Shown: piece by piece, positions 10,261 through 23,000 of the stretch | Layout of the letters: every line of letters starts with the position of its first letter | Position numbering within the stretch: position 1 is the first letter of the stretch | DNA from: Sarcocystis neurona | Taxonomy: Eukaryota > Apicomplexa > Conoidasida > Eucoccidiorida > Sarcocystidae | DNA length: 64,000 bases | NCBI GenBank assembly: GCA_000727475.1 | Contig: KL647296.1 | Location: 3,392,784-3,456,783 of the forward strand | Reading direction: 5' to 3' | Position numbers and translations under genes: made by a program | The notes under the pieces: generated by a model | Told to the model about the DNA's origin: nothing | The model's database searches: none | Seen by the model: only the letters and a program-made list of their open reading frames with translations

Positions 10261-12480
10261 TGGGTCGCGTACGTCCGTTCGGTAAAAATCATCCTTGAAC
10301 ACGCACGAAATCCTTCTAGAGAGACACAAGTTTCTTCACCCTCTGTGTGTGTGTGTGTGTGTTTGTATATGTGTGCAAGTGTGCGTGAGTGAGTGTACTA
10401 TACATATATGTATATATATATATGTATATGTAGAAACACATGTGTGTGGAACGTTTCGAGCGGTAATTCACCACGTGGCGACGGCGCGCTGCCGAGTGAA
10501 GAGAAATGTCCTCCATTCTCGAGGAGCGCGCCCAACCGGCTTCGCAGAATGAAAGAAAGAGTCGCGTCCCCATTTTCTTGAGGGAAACAAGTTGTCCTCG
10601 GCGACACTCTTGCCCTGCTGCAGCAGCACCGGCACCTGCCGCGGCTGTGGCGGGTCGGTCACAGAACGTTTTCGTCCGCGGAGCAGGCGGCACCCCTCTG
10701 GCGCATGTTCTTTGTCAAAGTGGAAAGCAGTTATAACAATAATGAGCGAAGCGCAGTTTCTCCCGAGAGACTTGACACGCCGTACATATAAGAAAGAGAG
10801 CCGCGATCATCGGGGACGCTTTGAATTGTGAGTTTCCTTCGGTGCAAAGGGAGGGAAGTCAAACAAATCTCGCGGAACTGCAAACAGATGTGCGGGATAT
10901 GGTTCTTTCTGCAAAGGGAGGAAACTGCCGTGTCAAATGCTGCACGTAGCTCCAGAATGCCGTGCTTGGTGTGAATCTATCTGCAGAGGGAAGGACCTCC
11001 CGTACCAAGTGCTGTGTGTGCCTGCAAAAACATGGGCGTGGCATGTCCTCCTCTGTAGATGCCGTGTTTTATGTTCCTTCTGTTGTCACATTACCGAAAA
11101 GAAACAGGATACACTTTACCCTCCTCTCCTCTTGTGCAAACGTGGTATTCCTCCTCAGTACCAGTGCAGATAATATTCACACTGCTGCGTGTCTGTGTGC
11201 CTGTATATATATATATATGTACAAGTAGCCACTAATGCAGACGCACATCTGTGTACACAAATATATATACACATATATATTTATTGATATGTACTACAGA
11301 TGTAGGTGTGTATATTGACGCCTGTATACAAATATTTATATACATAAATAGATGTAGAACGCATCGGTGTGTGGCTGCAGGAGTCTTCTGGACGAGCAGA
11401 TAGTTTCCGATGTCCAGCTACGCATAGACGTAGACCTTTATCCATTTACATACACGTGGATACACACATATATATAGATGTGTGCAGTCATATGTACGTA
11501 TAGGTGTATACGCACGCTTATGTGTATACCCATGTGAGAAGTACATGCATACACGGCTACAGAAATCTTTGGCAGAAGCATACAAGCATCTCTGCATGCA
11601 GGTACAGACAGACATGCATCTGTACCCATATACATCTACATATATAAATATATCTGTTTATCTATTTAGTTAAATAGACACGCATACCCATATACATATA
11701 TATATATATAGCCGAATTGCTACACGGGTAGACAGCTGGAGAGGTTTCTGCGAGGAATACGTGCGCAGAGCGCAGATACATACCTACATCCCGTGTGTTT
11801 AATATGTATATAGTAAGAAATTATACTACGGCTGCCTAAAGCAAATACACGTACCAATAACCATTTGTTGGCACTATAATTTATTGACACTTTCATCTTC
11901 TGGCACGAGAGTGGAGTGGCGTTTCACTTGATTGGCATATATTTATCTTTTGCAGTTGTAGCGTACGTTTCTACGCGTGTAGTTGTGTACCAGTACACAC
12001 GCAAAAATACTGAAAGTCATAGAAATGCATGCAGCTAGAGAGATTTGTACATGCATACAGTCTTGCGGACCCGCCGCCTCACAACAAAGCTGACTATATA
12101 GATATATAGATATGTGGTATTGTAGAATTACTGCACGTCCACTTCTTCACTACACAAGTAGATATCACGCGCCCGTTGGTGTGTAACTCTATGGACAGAC
12201 ATCGGCAACAGGAAAAAAGGAATGCGAATCTATCAGTCTGCATACATGTCACATCTATCACATGTGTGTATACGTATATTCGTATATAGAGAGAGACATA
12301 CATACACACACTAGAGATGAAGAAGGAGGAAGACACAGAGTGAGAGAGACCGACATTTAGGTATGTTTGAAAGCAAAGATACCTAGAGATACATCAAGGT
12401 AAAATGTGGGGCAAGAACATCCATACGTATTTATAGACAGATAGGAAGTTATTCAAGAACACCGCGTTGTACGCCTCCCT
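10261..12480. other. Mostly repeat-poor non-coding pocket
   Basis: No CAG/CTG tracts, scattered TATATG microsatellites (10,395-10,435, 11,195-11,350, 11,440-11,480, 11,640-11,715), and no ORF above about 125 codons. A diverged ~72-bp repeat lies at 10,835-11,060. No exon is recognised. The pocket resembles the repeat-poor sequence after 56 kb. Confidence 0.5.
10835..11060. repeat. Degenerate ~72-bp tandem repeat
   Basis: Three to four diverged units each begin CTGCAAAGGGAGGAA or a close variant (near 10,840, 10,910 and 10,980; a weaker one near 11,053) and continue with a segment containing TGC-rich CCGTGT and CCAGAATGCCGTG variants. Non-coding as far as can be seen. Confidence 0.5.
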
Positions 12481-14478
12481 GTTGCTGCTACTGTTGCTGC
12501 TACTGCTGGTGCTGCTGCTGCTGTTGCTGCTGCTGTGGGTCCTGAGGTGTTGATGGTTCTGCAGCTGTCGCTTTTTTTCTGCTGTTCTGCTACTGTTTTC
12601 CTAGAGGCTCCTGCAGCGTCGGAGTGGCGATGACGCGGTGCTGCTGCTGCTGCTACGTCTCTGTGCAGCCGTGCTGTTGTTGCTGCTGCTTCGGCTGCAC
12701 TACGCAGACGTGCTGCTCTCTCTTTTATGCGCGCGCGCTTCCTTCAGCCGCGCTGCAAATATTTACGCAGTTCCCATGCAGCAGGGCATTTGTACGAACA
12801 AATTAATGTCGTAGAGAAACGAGAAGAGGCGGACTCACCGACGTGTCTGGCCGACGCCTCTATCTGCAGTCACCGGGGACGCTGCTTAATTTCCTACGGT
12901 TGTACGTTTGTGTTGTCCGTACATGTATGTATGTGGATAGTTATATACATGCATATACATGTATATGTATGTGTGATAAATGTGTATATATGTGTGATAT
13001 ATGTACATGTATGTGTAGATTATGATGTATACATATAGACATGTATGCAGATGAGGGTGAAAATGCATGTGTGTACTAGAAAATGTGTACGTACACGTGA
13101 AATGGGTAGAGAGACACATGTCTCTGTGCATGCAGGGAAGTGTATGGGGATCTAAGGAGAAAAAACGCGTAGCTAGCAACTTTATAAGTTGTTTGCGCCT
13201 GTGTGTGCACTGCAAAAATATATGGATATGTATGCAGTAGAACAATTATATTGAGTGTAGGGGCACAGGGAAGTAATGGGATCTACGGAGACACATGGCG
13301 TAGCCCAAGTACAAAAGCTTGTTGTGTTGCTGCTGTTGCAGCCGCTGCTGCTGTTTCAGTCGCTGCTGCTGGTGCAGTCGCTGCTGCTGCTGCTGTCGCT
13401 GCTGTTGTTGCAGTCGCTGCTGTTGTTGCAGTCGCTGCTGTTGTTGCAGTCGCTGCTGTTGTAGCAGTCGCTGCTGCTGTTGCTGCTGCTTCTTTTTTCT
13501 CTTGCAGTCCCATCTGGCCGCTTTTCTTCGTTGCTGCTGTTTTTCCTGCGGCTGCAGCCTCGTTGCTGCTGCCGCCGGTGCTGCTCCCACCCGGCGGGGC
13601 AGCGCAGCATGCGGCAGCAGCAGCACCAGGCGCAGGCACCGGGTGCGGACGAGGGGGGAACAGCGGCTGCAGCGCGGCAGTTGAAGCAGCGGGAGCAGCA
13701 GCAAAGGGCAGTAGCAGCAGCATCACGGCGCACACACTGCCAATGCGGCGCCTCCTCCGTACCATCTATCTCACACTGCTGGGCTAGCGCAAGAAGAAAA
13801 AAACGCATGCAATCGGCTGCTGTTGCTGTTGTGCTATTCTTTTTGCCACTGCGCTGCTGTTGCTGCTGCAGTACTGACATGAGTCTTCTGTTGTCCATCA
13901 TTCCACGTCATCCTGGTCGAGGTGCTGCAGGTGCACCACCGGCAGCGGCGAGGCGAGCCGCAGGAGCGCCCATAGCGACAGCGATGACGCGCGCCAGGGA
14001 GCGCAGCAACAACACCAGCAAGCAGACGGCAGGAACAGCAGCAGCCCAAGCAGCGCTGCAGCAGCAGCAGCTTCAACAGCAGCTGTTGCAGCGACATCAG
14101 CAGCAGGAATCAGAGGAGCAGCACTGGCACAGGTAGCAGTTCCACCGACATCAGCAGCAGTACTCACAGAAGCAGCCCTGCGTCAGTTAGCAGATCCAGC
14201 AGCGGCAGCAGGAGAAGCAGCACTGCCACAGGTAGCAGCAAAACGGCGCTCGCGAGACAGCAGCAGCTGCTGCTGCTCCATGTGGTCTACCTGGCACGAC
14301 CCCGGTACGCGACGGCCTCCACGCCCGGGCAGCACACGCCAGCAGACAGGAGCTGCACCATCACCAACATTGATATAGTAGCCACGGCGTCATCCGTCGC
14401 AGCAACAGCTGCAGCAACAGCAGCAGCACCAACACCTGCAGCTGCAACAGCAACAGCCGCTACAGCAACAGCAGCAGC
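12481..14478. other. CTG and CAG blocks with TA microsatellites; coding status unclear
   Basis: CTG repeats at 12,480-12,700, TATATG sequence at 12,920-13,040, an 18-bp CAGTCGCTGCTGTTGTTG array at about 13,375-13,480, then CAG-rich sequence to 14,478. Several frames are open in pieces (for example [17 protein letters not shown] at about 14,475-14,525 in a frame different from the long ORF that follows). Upstream exons of the giant gene could lie here, but no splice-site pair is convincing. Confidence 0.35.
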
Positions 14479-17400
14479 ATGACAAGACAGATGACCAGCG
14501 GTGGCTGCAGCAGCAGCAATTTTTCCAGGAGGAAGAAGACCACAAGCAGCAAAATGTTCCTCCGCGGCACCATCGGCAGCAACTGCATCAACGGCACCGC
14601 TAAAGGCGGCGACAGCAGCACCTACAGGAGCAGCTGGAGAAGAAGCAGGCAACAGCCGCACAGGAGCAGCAACAGCAGCAGCGACACCAGCAGCGACAGC
14701 AGCAGCAACCGCAGTAGCAACAGCAGCAGCGGCAATCACAGCGGCAACCACAGCAGCAACCACAGCAGCGACTGCAGCAGCGACAGCAGTAGCAGCAGCA
14801 GCAGTGCCAGTGAAACTCATGTTGGTGTTAGCAAAAGACGCAGCAGGAGCAGGGAGGATACACAGGAGATTATATCTGCCGTTGATGCATGCAGTCGCAG
14901 CAGGACCAGCAGTGTCGACTGCACTGCTGCATCTCGAGTGGCCCCTCGTAAATTTGCTGCTGCTGTTGCTGCTGCTGCTTCTTCTGCCGCTTCCTCTTCT
15001 CCCGCTTCTTCTTCTCCGCCAGCTGCTACTGGTGCTTCTTCTTCCGTTTCTCGTGCTGCTGCTAGCGGTCCTGCGTCTGCTGCGACTTCTTCTCCTGATG
15101 CGTCGCAGCAGCTGCTGCGGCCTGCGGCAGCAAAGGCTGTCGAACGGGTGCTGCTCCAGCCGCTGCTATTGCTGCAGCAGCAGCAGGAAGCAGAGGCAGC
15201 AGCGCTGCATTTGTTTTGCCGCCGCACAGCACGAGCTGAAGCCGCGCTGGTGGATCTGTTGCAGCGCGCGCCACTCCTTCAGCAGCAGCGGCATCGCCCG
15301 TCGCAGCTGCTCGAACAGCAGTTCACCACCTCCCCACAAGAGCAGCAGCAGCAACATCCGCAAGAGCAGCAGCTGGTGCAGCTGCTGCAGCGAACGGGTG
15401 AGTCGCAGCAGCAGCGTCACCGCGACCACCGGCGGCAGCAGCCTTCCGGGCAGAAACCGTGGAGAGAACAACAACAGCAACACGAGAGAAATAAAAGGGA
15501 AGGGCCGCAGCAGCGGAAGAAGCAGGGTGTAGTTAGCAGCCCTGCAGAACTGCTCGACGGCTGCTCTCTGCTGCATCAGCAGCAGCGCCTTGCCGTCGTC
15601 CCCGCTCGAAAAGACCGCCCTGCGGTCTGTGCCGCCTTTGCTGGGGGGCGGCCGCCTCATCAGCAGCACGCTTGCTGCCCGCGTGATGAAGATGAAGCAG
15701 CAGCAGGAAGAGCAGCAAATGCAGCAAGAGCAGCAGCGACAGATGCAGCAGCAAAAAGAGCAGCAGCGGCAGATGCAGCAGCAACAAGAGCAGCAGCGGC
15801 AGATGCAGCAGCAACAAGAGCAGCAGCGGCAGATGCAGCAGCAACAAGAGCAGCAGCGGCAGATGCAGCAGCAGGAACGCGAGGACGAGGACCGGAGGAC
15901 GCACCAGAGGCAGATGGGAAAACGGCAGCAGCAGGCGGCTTCTGGACATCTACGGCTGCTTCCCCTTGCACGAGGGCGCTGCCCGACAGCAGCAGCAGCA
16001 GCAGCGAAGGCGACTGCCTTTGTGCTTCAGTAGCAGCGGCAACGGCGGCAGCACAGCGTGCGGACTTCCAGAAGCAGCAGCAAGACGGGCAGCAGCAACA
16101 GGAGCAGCAGCAGCAGCAGCGAAGGTGTTCCTCAGTGGCGGTCTCAGCGTCAACAGAAGAGGCGCATGCACTGACGCCGCGGCCTCAGCAGCAGCTGTCC
16201 AGCTGCAGCAGCAACGGCGGCAGCAGGATCAGCAGCAGGTACGCAGCAGAAGTAATAGAAGAAGAAGCAGAGCGCCAGCAGTTGATGGAGGGACGTCTGA
16301 AGCAGCTGCTGGAGCGAGTGCTGCTGCAGCACAAGCGCGCGCACGTATTTTTTGCGACAGCGGCAGAGCGGCTGCAGCAGGTGCAGGAGGAGATTGAGCA
16401 GCAGAGACGGCAGCAGCAACACCTTTCTTTACAGGCTTTTCCCCTGCTGCTGCAGCAGAGCAGCGGAAACGAACCCTCAGGACGCGTAGCAGCAGCGCGG
16501 CAAGCCGTGGACGTGCTGCCTCGTCCTTTTCCTGCTGCAGCTCTTCGAGCGGCATGCGCAGGCGCAGCAGCGGCGGCAGAAGAAGAAGCAGCAGCAGGAG
16601 GAAGTGCGAGAAAAGGAAGAAGAACAGCTTCAGCAGCCGAATCCTCAGCAGCAGGAACTACGGCAGCAGGAGATGCAGCAGCAGGCTTAAGAGTAGCGGC
16701 AGAAAGAGAGAGACAAGGAACAGCAGCAGAAGAAGCGTTCACGGTGGACGGAAAGAACAGGGAGAAGAGAAAATTACGAAGGGGAGTGACTTATCGTAGT
16801 GCTGCTTTTTTTCTAGCAGAGCTGCAGCACTCGCTTGACACGCGCGTTATCTGCGTAGCAGCGCATATACGTGCTGGTGTCCTGCGGTCGCTCAGCAGCT
16901 GCTTGCGGGCGCACTGCTACACGCTGGAGCAGCAGCAGCAGTGGAATGCAGAGGAGACGCCGAAGGAGCAGCAGCAGCAGGTGGAACTGCAGCGGCGGCA
17001 GCAGGAGGCAGAGGACGAGCGGCAGCAGCGCGCGTTCTCCAGCAGCGGCTGCTGCAGGAGAAACAGCAGCAGGAGCAGCAGCAGCAGGAACAGCAGCGAA
17101 GGCGGGGGGGCGTGCTTAAGCAGCAGAACAGGAAGAGAGGAGAAAGAAGTTGAGGAAGCGCTCAGCAGCGACAGCGGGACGGCGCTTGCTTTTTCAAGGC
17201 AGAAGCAGCAACAGCAGCACTTCGTCCGACCCCCGCACATACAGAAAGCCTCTGCTGCTGCTGCTGCCACTCCTGCTGCTGCTGCCACCACTGCTGCTGC
17301 TAGTGACACTCCTGCTACTGCTGGTGACACTGCTGCTGCTGGTGACACTGCTGCTGTCAGTGGCGACGTAGTCGGCCGGGCTGCAGCAACAGCAGCAGAA

Positions 17401-20089
17401 GACCCGCAGCCGCACGAATGGGAGAATGGAGGGGCAGCAGCAGCTACGGCGCGGAAGGCAGAGCAGCAGCGCGAAAAGGAAAGGCAGCAGGAGGAGAAGC
17501 ACGCGAAGGAGAAGCAGTGGCACCAGGAAGAAGAAGAAGAAGCAGGCGAGGCGATCAACGAGCTGGAGCAGCTGCACAAACAGCAGCAGCAGAGGCAGCA
17601 GAAGCAGCAGGAAAGACAGCAGCATTCACGGTCCTCTACATGCAAGGATACTTCCCTCTTATTCGAGTCTTCCCCTTTTAATTCGTCTTTTCCTTCTTCG
17701 TCTGAGTTACCCGTTGCTACTTCTTTTCCTCCTGGGCGGCAGCTTCCTTCATATGTCCCTTCTGCTGCTCCCTCGACTGGGTCTTCTTCTGCTTTGCTGG
17801 GTAGGAGAGGAAAACTGCTGTCACTGCTGCAGAAGAAGAGAGCGGCTACGAGAGGGCTACAGCAGCAGAATTGTTTCTCTCTCGACGCGGCGCGCAGCAG
17901 TGCACAGTTGCTGCTGACAGGCCTTGCGGTCTACAGCAAAAGTCTCCTTATTATTGCTGCAGCAGCAACAGCAGCAGCCCAGGGCAGAGGAGAACGGGCA
18001 GAGGGAACAGCAGCGGAAGAAGAAGCAGCAGCAGGAGAAAGGGCAGGAGAAGGAAAGGCAGGAAGGAGAGAAGCAGAAGAAGAAGATACAGCAGCAATAA
18101 GGGCAACAGAGGATTGTGGGAAGCGAGGAGCTTTGTCTTCGCCTGGTGGAGCTTTCTTTTCTTCTCCTGCACGCGGTCTGCCACAGAGAAGAAGAGAAAG
18201 GCGGTCGGAGCCCTTGCAGCTGCAGCAGCAACAGCAGCAGAAAGCGAAGGAACAGCAGAAGGCAATGACCGGAAGGAAGAAGAAGCGAAACAGGCATGCG
18301 TGGACGAAGAGCGAAGAAGGAGAGGAGATGCTGGTGCTGCTGCAGCACGCTAAAGCAGCAGCAAATTTCTACCGTCGGTGGACGTGGCAGGCCAAGAAGA
18401 ACTTCCTCGCTTTCCTCCTTCCGGTCGCCACACCCCACACACCAGTTCTCCGTTCTTCTTCATCTTCTTCATCTTCCGCGTTGTCCTTCGGGTGGCACGG
18501 CAGGGGCGTCGCTGGCTGCGGCAAGGGGACGCAGAGGAAGAAGCGGGAGGCCGGAAAAGTAGAGGAAGCAGCAATAGAGAAGGAAGAGAAGAAGAAGGAA
18601 GGCGGAGGCAGCAGCGGCTGCAGCAGCGACAGCAAGTGGGAGAGCCTCAGGACTGACGTGACAAGCCGCCCTCATAGAGAGAAGAAGAGGGGGAAAGGAA
18701 AGCGGCAGAGCAGCAGAAAAAGCAGCAGCACCAACAGCAGCAGGTGCCGGGACATCAGCCGAAGATGCTCCAGCAGCAGCAGCAGTCGCAGCAGAAGACG
18801 CAGCAGCAGCAGCAAGAGTAGTAGCAGCGGCAGTAGCAGCAGGGTGGACGGCGGATACTATAGCAGGAGCAAGAAGAGGTGCAGCGCAGCAGGAAGAAAA
18901 AGAAGGGAGAGCAAGAGCAGGGAAAGCAGGGAGAGGAGGAGGAAGTGCAGCAGCAGCTGGAGGCAGACGAAGAAAAACACCGTGAAGCAGCAGCGTCCAA
19001 ACGAGCGGGCACAGCAGCAGAGGGATTCGCTGCAGCGACGGCTGGGATACGAGGAGAAGACGCAGCAGCGGAAGAAGAAGCAGGTGGGGGGAGGGGATGG
19101 AGAGGCAGGACCAGGCTCAAGGAGAGCGCTACTGCTGCATCTCTTCCATATAAAGAAGGAGCGAGGCACGAAGACTTCCAGGCCCGTCGTAACATGTGCG
19201 CAGAAGAAGAAGCAGCAGCAGCAGGCAGCAGGCAAGCGGGCTGCTGCAGCAGCAGCAGGGATCACCGGGAGAGCCGCAGGGCGAGGCATAGCAGCAGTAG
19301 CAGCAGCAGCGACAGGAGGGACCGGGGAACACACAGAAAAGGACAACGTAGTGGAGGCCGAAGAAGAAGAAAAGAGTGGGAAATGCAGAGAGAAGGATAA
19401 CAACGGCAGTGTCAAGCGTGAGGCGACGGCTGCTGCGGCTGGGCGACAAGGGGAGCGGGTGGGAGCTGCTGCGGAAGAGCAGAGACAGCGATGCCGCGCA
19501 CTGCCGGGACGGATGCAGCTGCTGCAGGAGAGGAGTGCTGCTGCTGCAGCCGCTGCGGCTGAGGCGTGCGACGCCGCAGCCGCGAGGATGGAAAAAGCTG
19601 CTGCGTCGGGCGGACGCAGAGCTCAGCTGCTTCTCTCCTATTTGCAGAAGAACCAGCAGCAGGTGGTCCAGCAGCAGATACGCAGGAGCAGCAGCAGGAG
19701 GAGCGGCAGCAACTGCAGCAGCAGGAGGCAAAGTTTCTACAGCAGCAGGAGTGCGGCAAGCGAGCAGACGAGCAGCAGCTGCAGCAGGGGCAGCAGCAGC
19801 AGCAGAACAGGGAGGAACGGCAGCAGCAGGAGGGGTTCGGGGAGACGCAGCGCAGACGTGGCAAGTGCTCAGAAACCGACAAACACTGCGTCTCCTGCAG
19901 CAGCAGAAGTAAAAGCAGCAGCGGCAGCAACAGCGCGGGCAGCAGCACAAGGAGCAGCACAAGAAGGAGAATCAGCAGCGACAGAAGGAGAAGCAGCAGC
20001 AGCACTTGAAGGCAGAAGGACGCGGTTTGAGCGTGGAGCGGGTGCTGCAGCTGATGCGTTGTTTCTACGTCCTTCCGTTGAAGAAGCAG
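14479..20089 (+). CDS. Exon: long low-complexity N-terminal region with BAR-like helices
   Basis: One frame stays open for about 1,870 codons. Most is Ser, Ala, Gln, Arg or Glu homopolymer sequence, but islands look like real protein: [20 protein letters not shown] (about 16,285), [20 protein letters not shown] (about 16,800), [20 protein letters not shown] (about 17,895) and [20 protein letters not shown] (about 18,350). These long amphipathic helices, separated by repeats, would fit a BAR domain as in fungal Lam1/Sip3. The exon ends [11 protein letters not shown] plus one base at GCAG|GTAAAT and joins in phase to [15 protein letters not shown], which reads like the last strand and helix of a PH domain. 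ATG 14,479 is only the first Met in the frame. Gln-rich alternative frames exist at 14.5, 15.7 and 19.7-20.1 kb, so exon limits may be more complex. Confidence 0.5.
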
Positions 20090-23000
20090 GTAAATACGTG
20101 GAGAATATATCTTTCTTTGGTATCCATCTTCTCTCTCTGTTCTCCGTTCATATGTATTGAAGTGTTTATGTCATCGTCTCTCCTTCTCTCTCTCTTTTCA
20201 TATACATATATATATCTGCCCCTACATCCATATCCCTGTCTCTCTATCACTCTCTATATATTGTCTATATTATATATATAACATAGTCCTCGCTGCAGAT
20301 ATATATATAATATTTTTGTGTCTTTGTGTGTGTATTTGTCTGCTATTGTGAATATACGTATCTTGCTTTCTGTCTCTCCGTCTCTGTCCGTTTCTCTTCC
20401 CCTATTTATACATCACCCCTTCTACTACATTTCTTCATATGTGCATATATATGCCTGTCTCTCTCTCTCTGTCTATACATATATCTATATATATGTGTAC
20501 ATGTATGTACATATTATATCCATCGTTAGGGGCATATATGTATGTATGTAAATGTATTTCTAAGTAGAATATTTGTATCTCTTCCCTTCTCTCTCCCCCT
20601 CTGTCTCCCTCCCTGTCTCCCTGTCTCCCTCCCTCTGTCTCCGTCTCCCTGTCTCCCTCCCTCTGTCTCCGTCTCCCTGTCTCCCCCTCTGTCTCCGTCT
20701 CCCTGTCTCCCTCCCTCTGTCTCCGTCTCCCTGTCTCCCCCTCTGTCTCCGTCTCCCTGTCTCCCCCTCTGTCTCCCCTGTCTCTGTCTCCCTCCCTGTC
20801 TCCCTCTGTTTTCCCCTCCCCGTCTCCCCGTCTCTCCGTGTGTGTTGTCTCCTCCGTCTCCTTCCCTGTGTAGAGCAGCTGCCTCTCTCTCGCCGCCCCC
20901 ATTTCCTCATGTGTCTCTCTCTCCATACGTGTATATACCCCAATTGACGAAGACGTATATACCTACACATAAATACATACACCCAGCTATCTATTTATAC
21001 ATATATACGTACACCTGTAGAGAGTAGGACACATACATATATATATCTATGTATCTATAGAGATATATATAGATATATAGGTACACACATATATATATGT
21101 GTAGAGAGAGACAGAAACAAAGACGTATACGCGTAGGTATTTACATAGAAACATACATACATATATGTATATATGTATTGATATGTACGTATATATATAT
21201 ATAGGTATCGAGAGAGTATAGGGGTACATGTTTACGTAGATGTATGTGTATGTGAGCATAGAGAGAAAGACGTGTATATATAAAGAGACTGAAGAGATGG
21301 AGAGACACGCGTGCAAACTGCAGAGACGGAGAGAGAAGAAATGTGGGGAAAAGCAGTTCCTGTTTTGTGAAGGAAGTGACGACACTTTTTCTCCTCTTCT
21401 TCCTCGTCAGCACTCCTTGCGCGGAGTCGTCTTGCTGCAGAAGCTGCTGCATGCGTCGGGCCTGCTCTTATTCGTCAGTCTTTCCTTCCTATTCTTCGGG
21501 TGTTGTACTCCCTCTATACACCTACGTACACACATATATGCTCGCGCTTGCATGTGCGGGTCCCGCGTCTGTCTATGTATTGATAGATAGATACTATGTG
21601 CTTGCGCCTGCACGCATGCGGGTAATATATATATGTTTCCATATTGCATGCATGTGCGCGCATGCAGGCGTGTGGGTATCTGCGTGTATGTGCGCGCATG
21701 CATCTTGAGAAGTTTCGTTTAAGAGAGTATTTGAAGCGCCTGCTTTCTTCTCAAGTAGAGAGCGCAAGACCGTCGCGTCTCTTCTTCCGCCATGCATGCG
21801 CCCGTTTTTGCCCGCCGTGGATACGCGCAGCCAGCATGCGACACCTCTCTCCCGAAGGTACACCCGTATCAAGAAAGGGAGAAGCAAAAAGGAGGGACAA
21901 GGAGGGAAATGCACGGGGGCAGAAAATAGACGGAGACACAAAAAAAGGGGAAGGGAGACGGAGACATGGAGACACAGAGAGAGACACGGAGACAGGGTGG
22001 GAAAGGGAGACACAGCGCGAAAAAGGGAGGGAGACGGGGCAATAGAAAAGGAGACACGGAGATATTTAGGAGGAAAAGGGAGAAATGAGGGGAAGAGACA
22101 GCGGGCGGAAGTCTGTCGTGTTGTCTTGGCTTCGTTTGGTCTTCTCTTATTCACTTTTCCTCTCTGCGTGAGAGACGTCGTCGTGCTTCCTGTGCTGCTG
22201 CTGTTGCTGCTGCAGCCTCGCGGTGGTGGCTGCCCCTGGTGCGGCGTGTGGCTGCCGAAAGAGAAGATCACGCGGAGACGCCTTCCTCGTCTTCCACTTC
22301 TTTCGTGTCTGCCTTTTCTTCTTCTCCTCCTCTCCGTTTTTGCTCCTCTTCGCCTCCCGCTTTGCTTCTGCCTTCCCGCTTCGAAGCAGGGACTAGCAGA
22401 GACGGTGCTGCTGCTGCTGCGCGGGCGTGCCCGTGTCGCCCTCCACCGTGGCAACAGCAGCAGCAGCGGGAGAGACGGAGAAGCAGAAGCAGCAGCAGCG
22501 GCAGGAGACGTAGTAGCAACGGCGCAGATGAGAAAGACGCGGAGGAGAGACGCAAGGACAGAGAAAGGAAGGTAAATGGGGAGGAAGAAGAGAACGAGGA
22601 AGCAAAGGAAGAAGAAGTCACCCAGGCTCGCAGCAGCACCAGCAGCAAACATGCGTGGGCGGACGCAGCTGCGGCGGAGAACTTCTGCTGCAGCAGTGAC
22701 AGCGTCATTTTCTTCGACTGCAGCAACAGCAGCAGCGGCAGCAGCAGGTGTGACAGCAGCCACAGCGGCAGCAGCGGCAGACGGCGAAGGAGGAAGAGCT
22801 GCAACAGCAGCAGCAACAGCAGCAGCAGCAGCCGCAGACGGACAAGAAGGAGAAGGAGCTGCATCAACAGCAGCAGCAACAGCAGCAGCAGTAATCGCAG
22901 CCGTGGAATTAAGAAGAGCAACAAAAAGAGCAGCAGCAGGAGCAGCGTCTTGAGTAGTCCCAGCTCGAGCAGCAGCAGCAACGGCGACGCAGCGGTGGCG

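Noticed and set aside
21594..22763. Minus-strand ORF of 389 codons
   Set aside because: Antisense shadow of CAG/CTG-rich exon and intron sequence; no domain, and it overlaps a plus-strand exon with matching splice phases.
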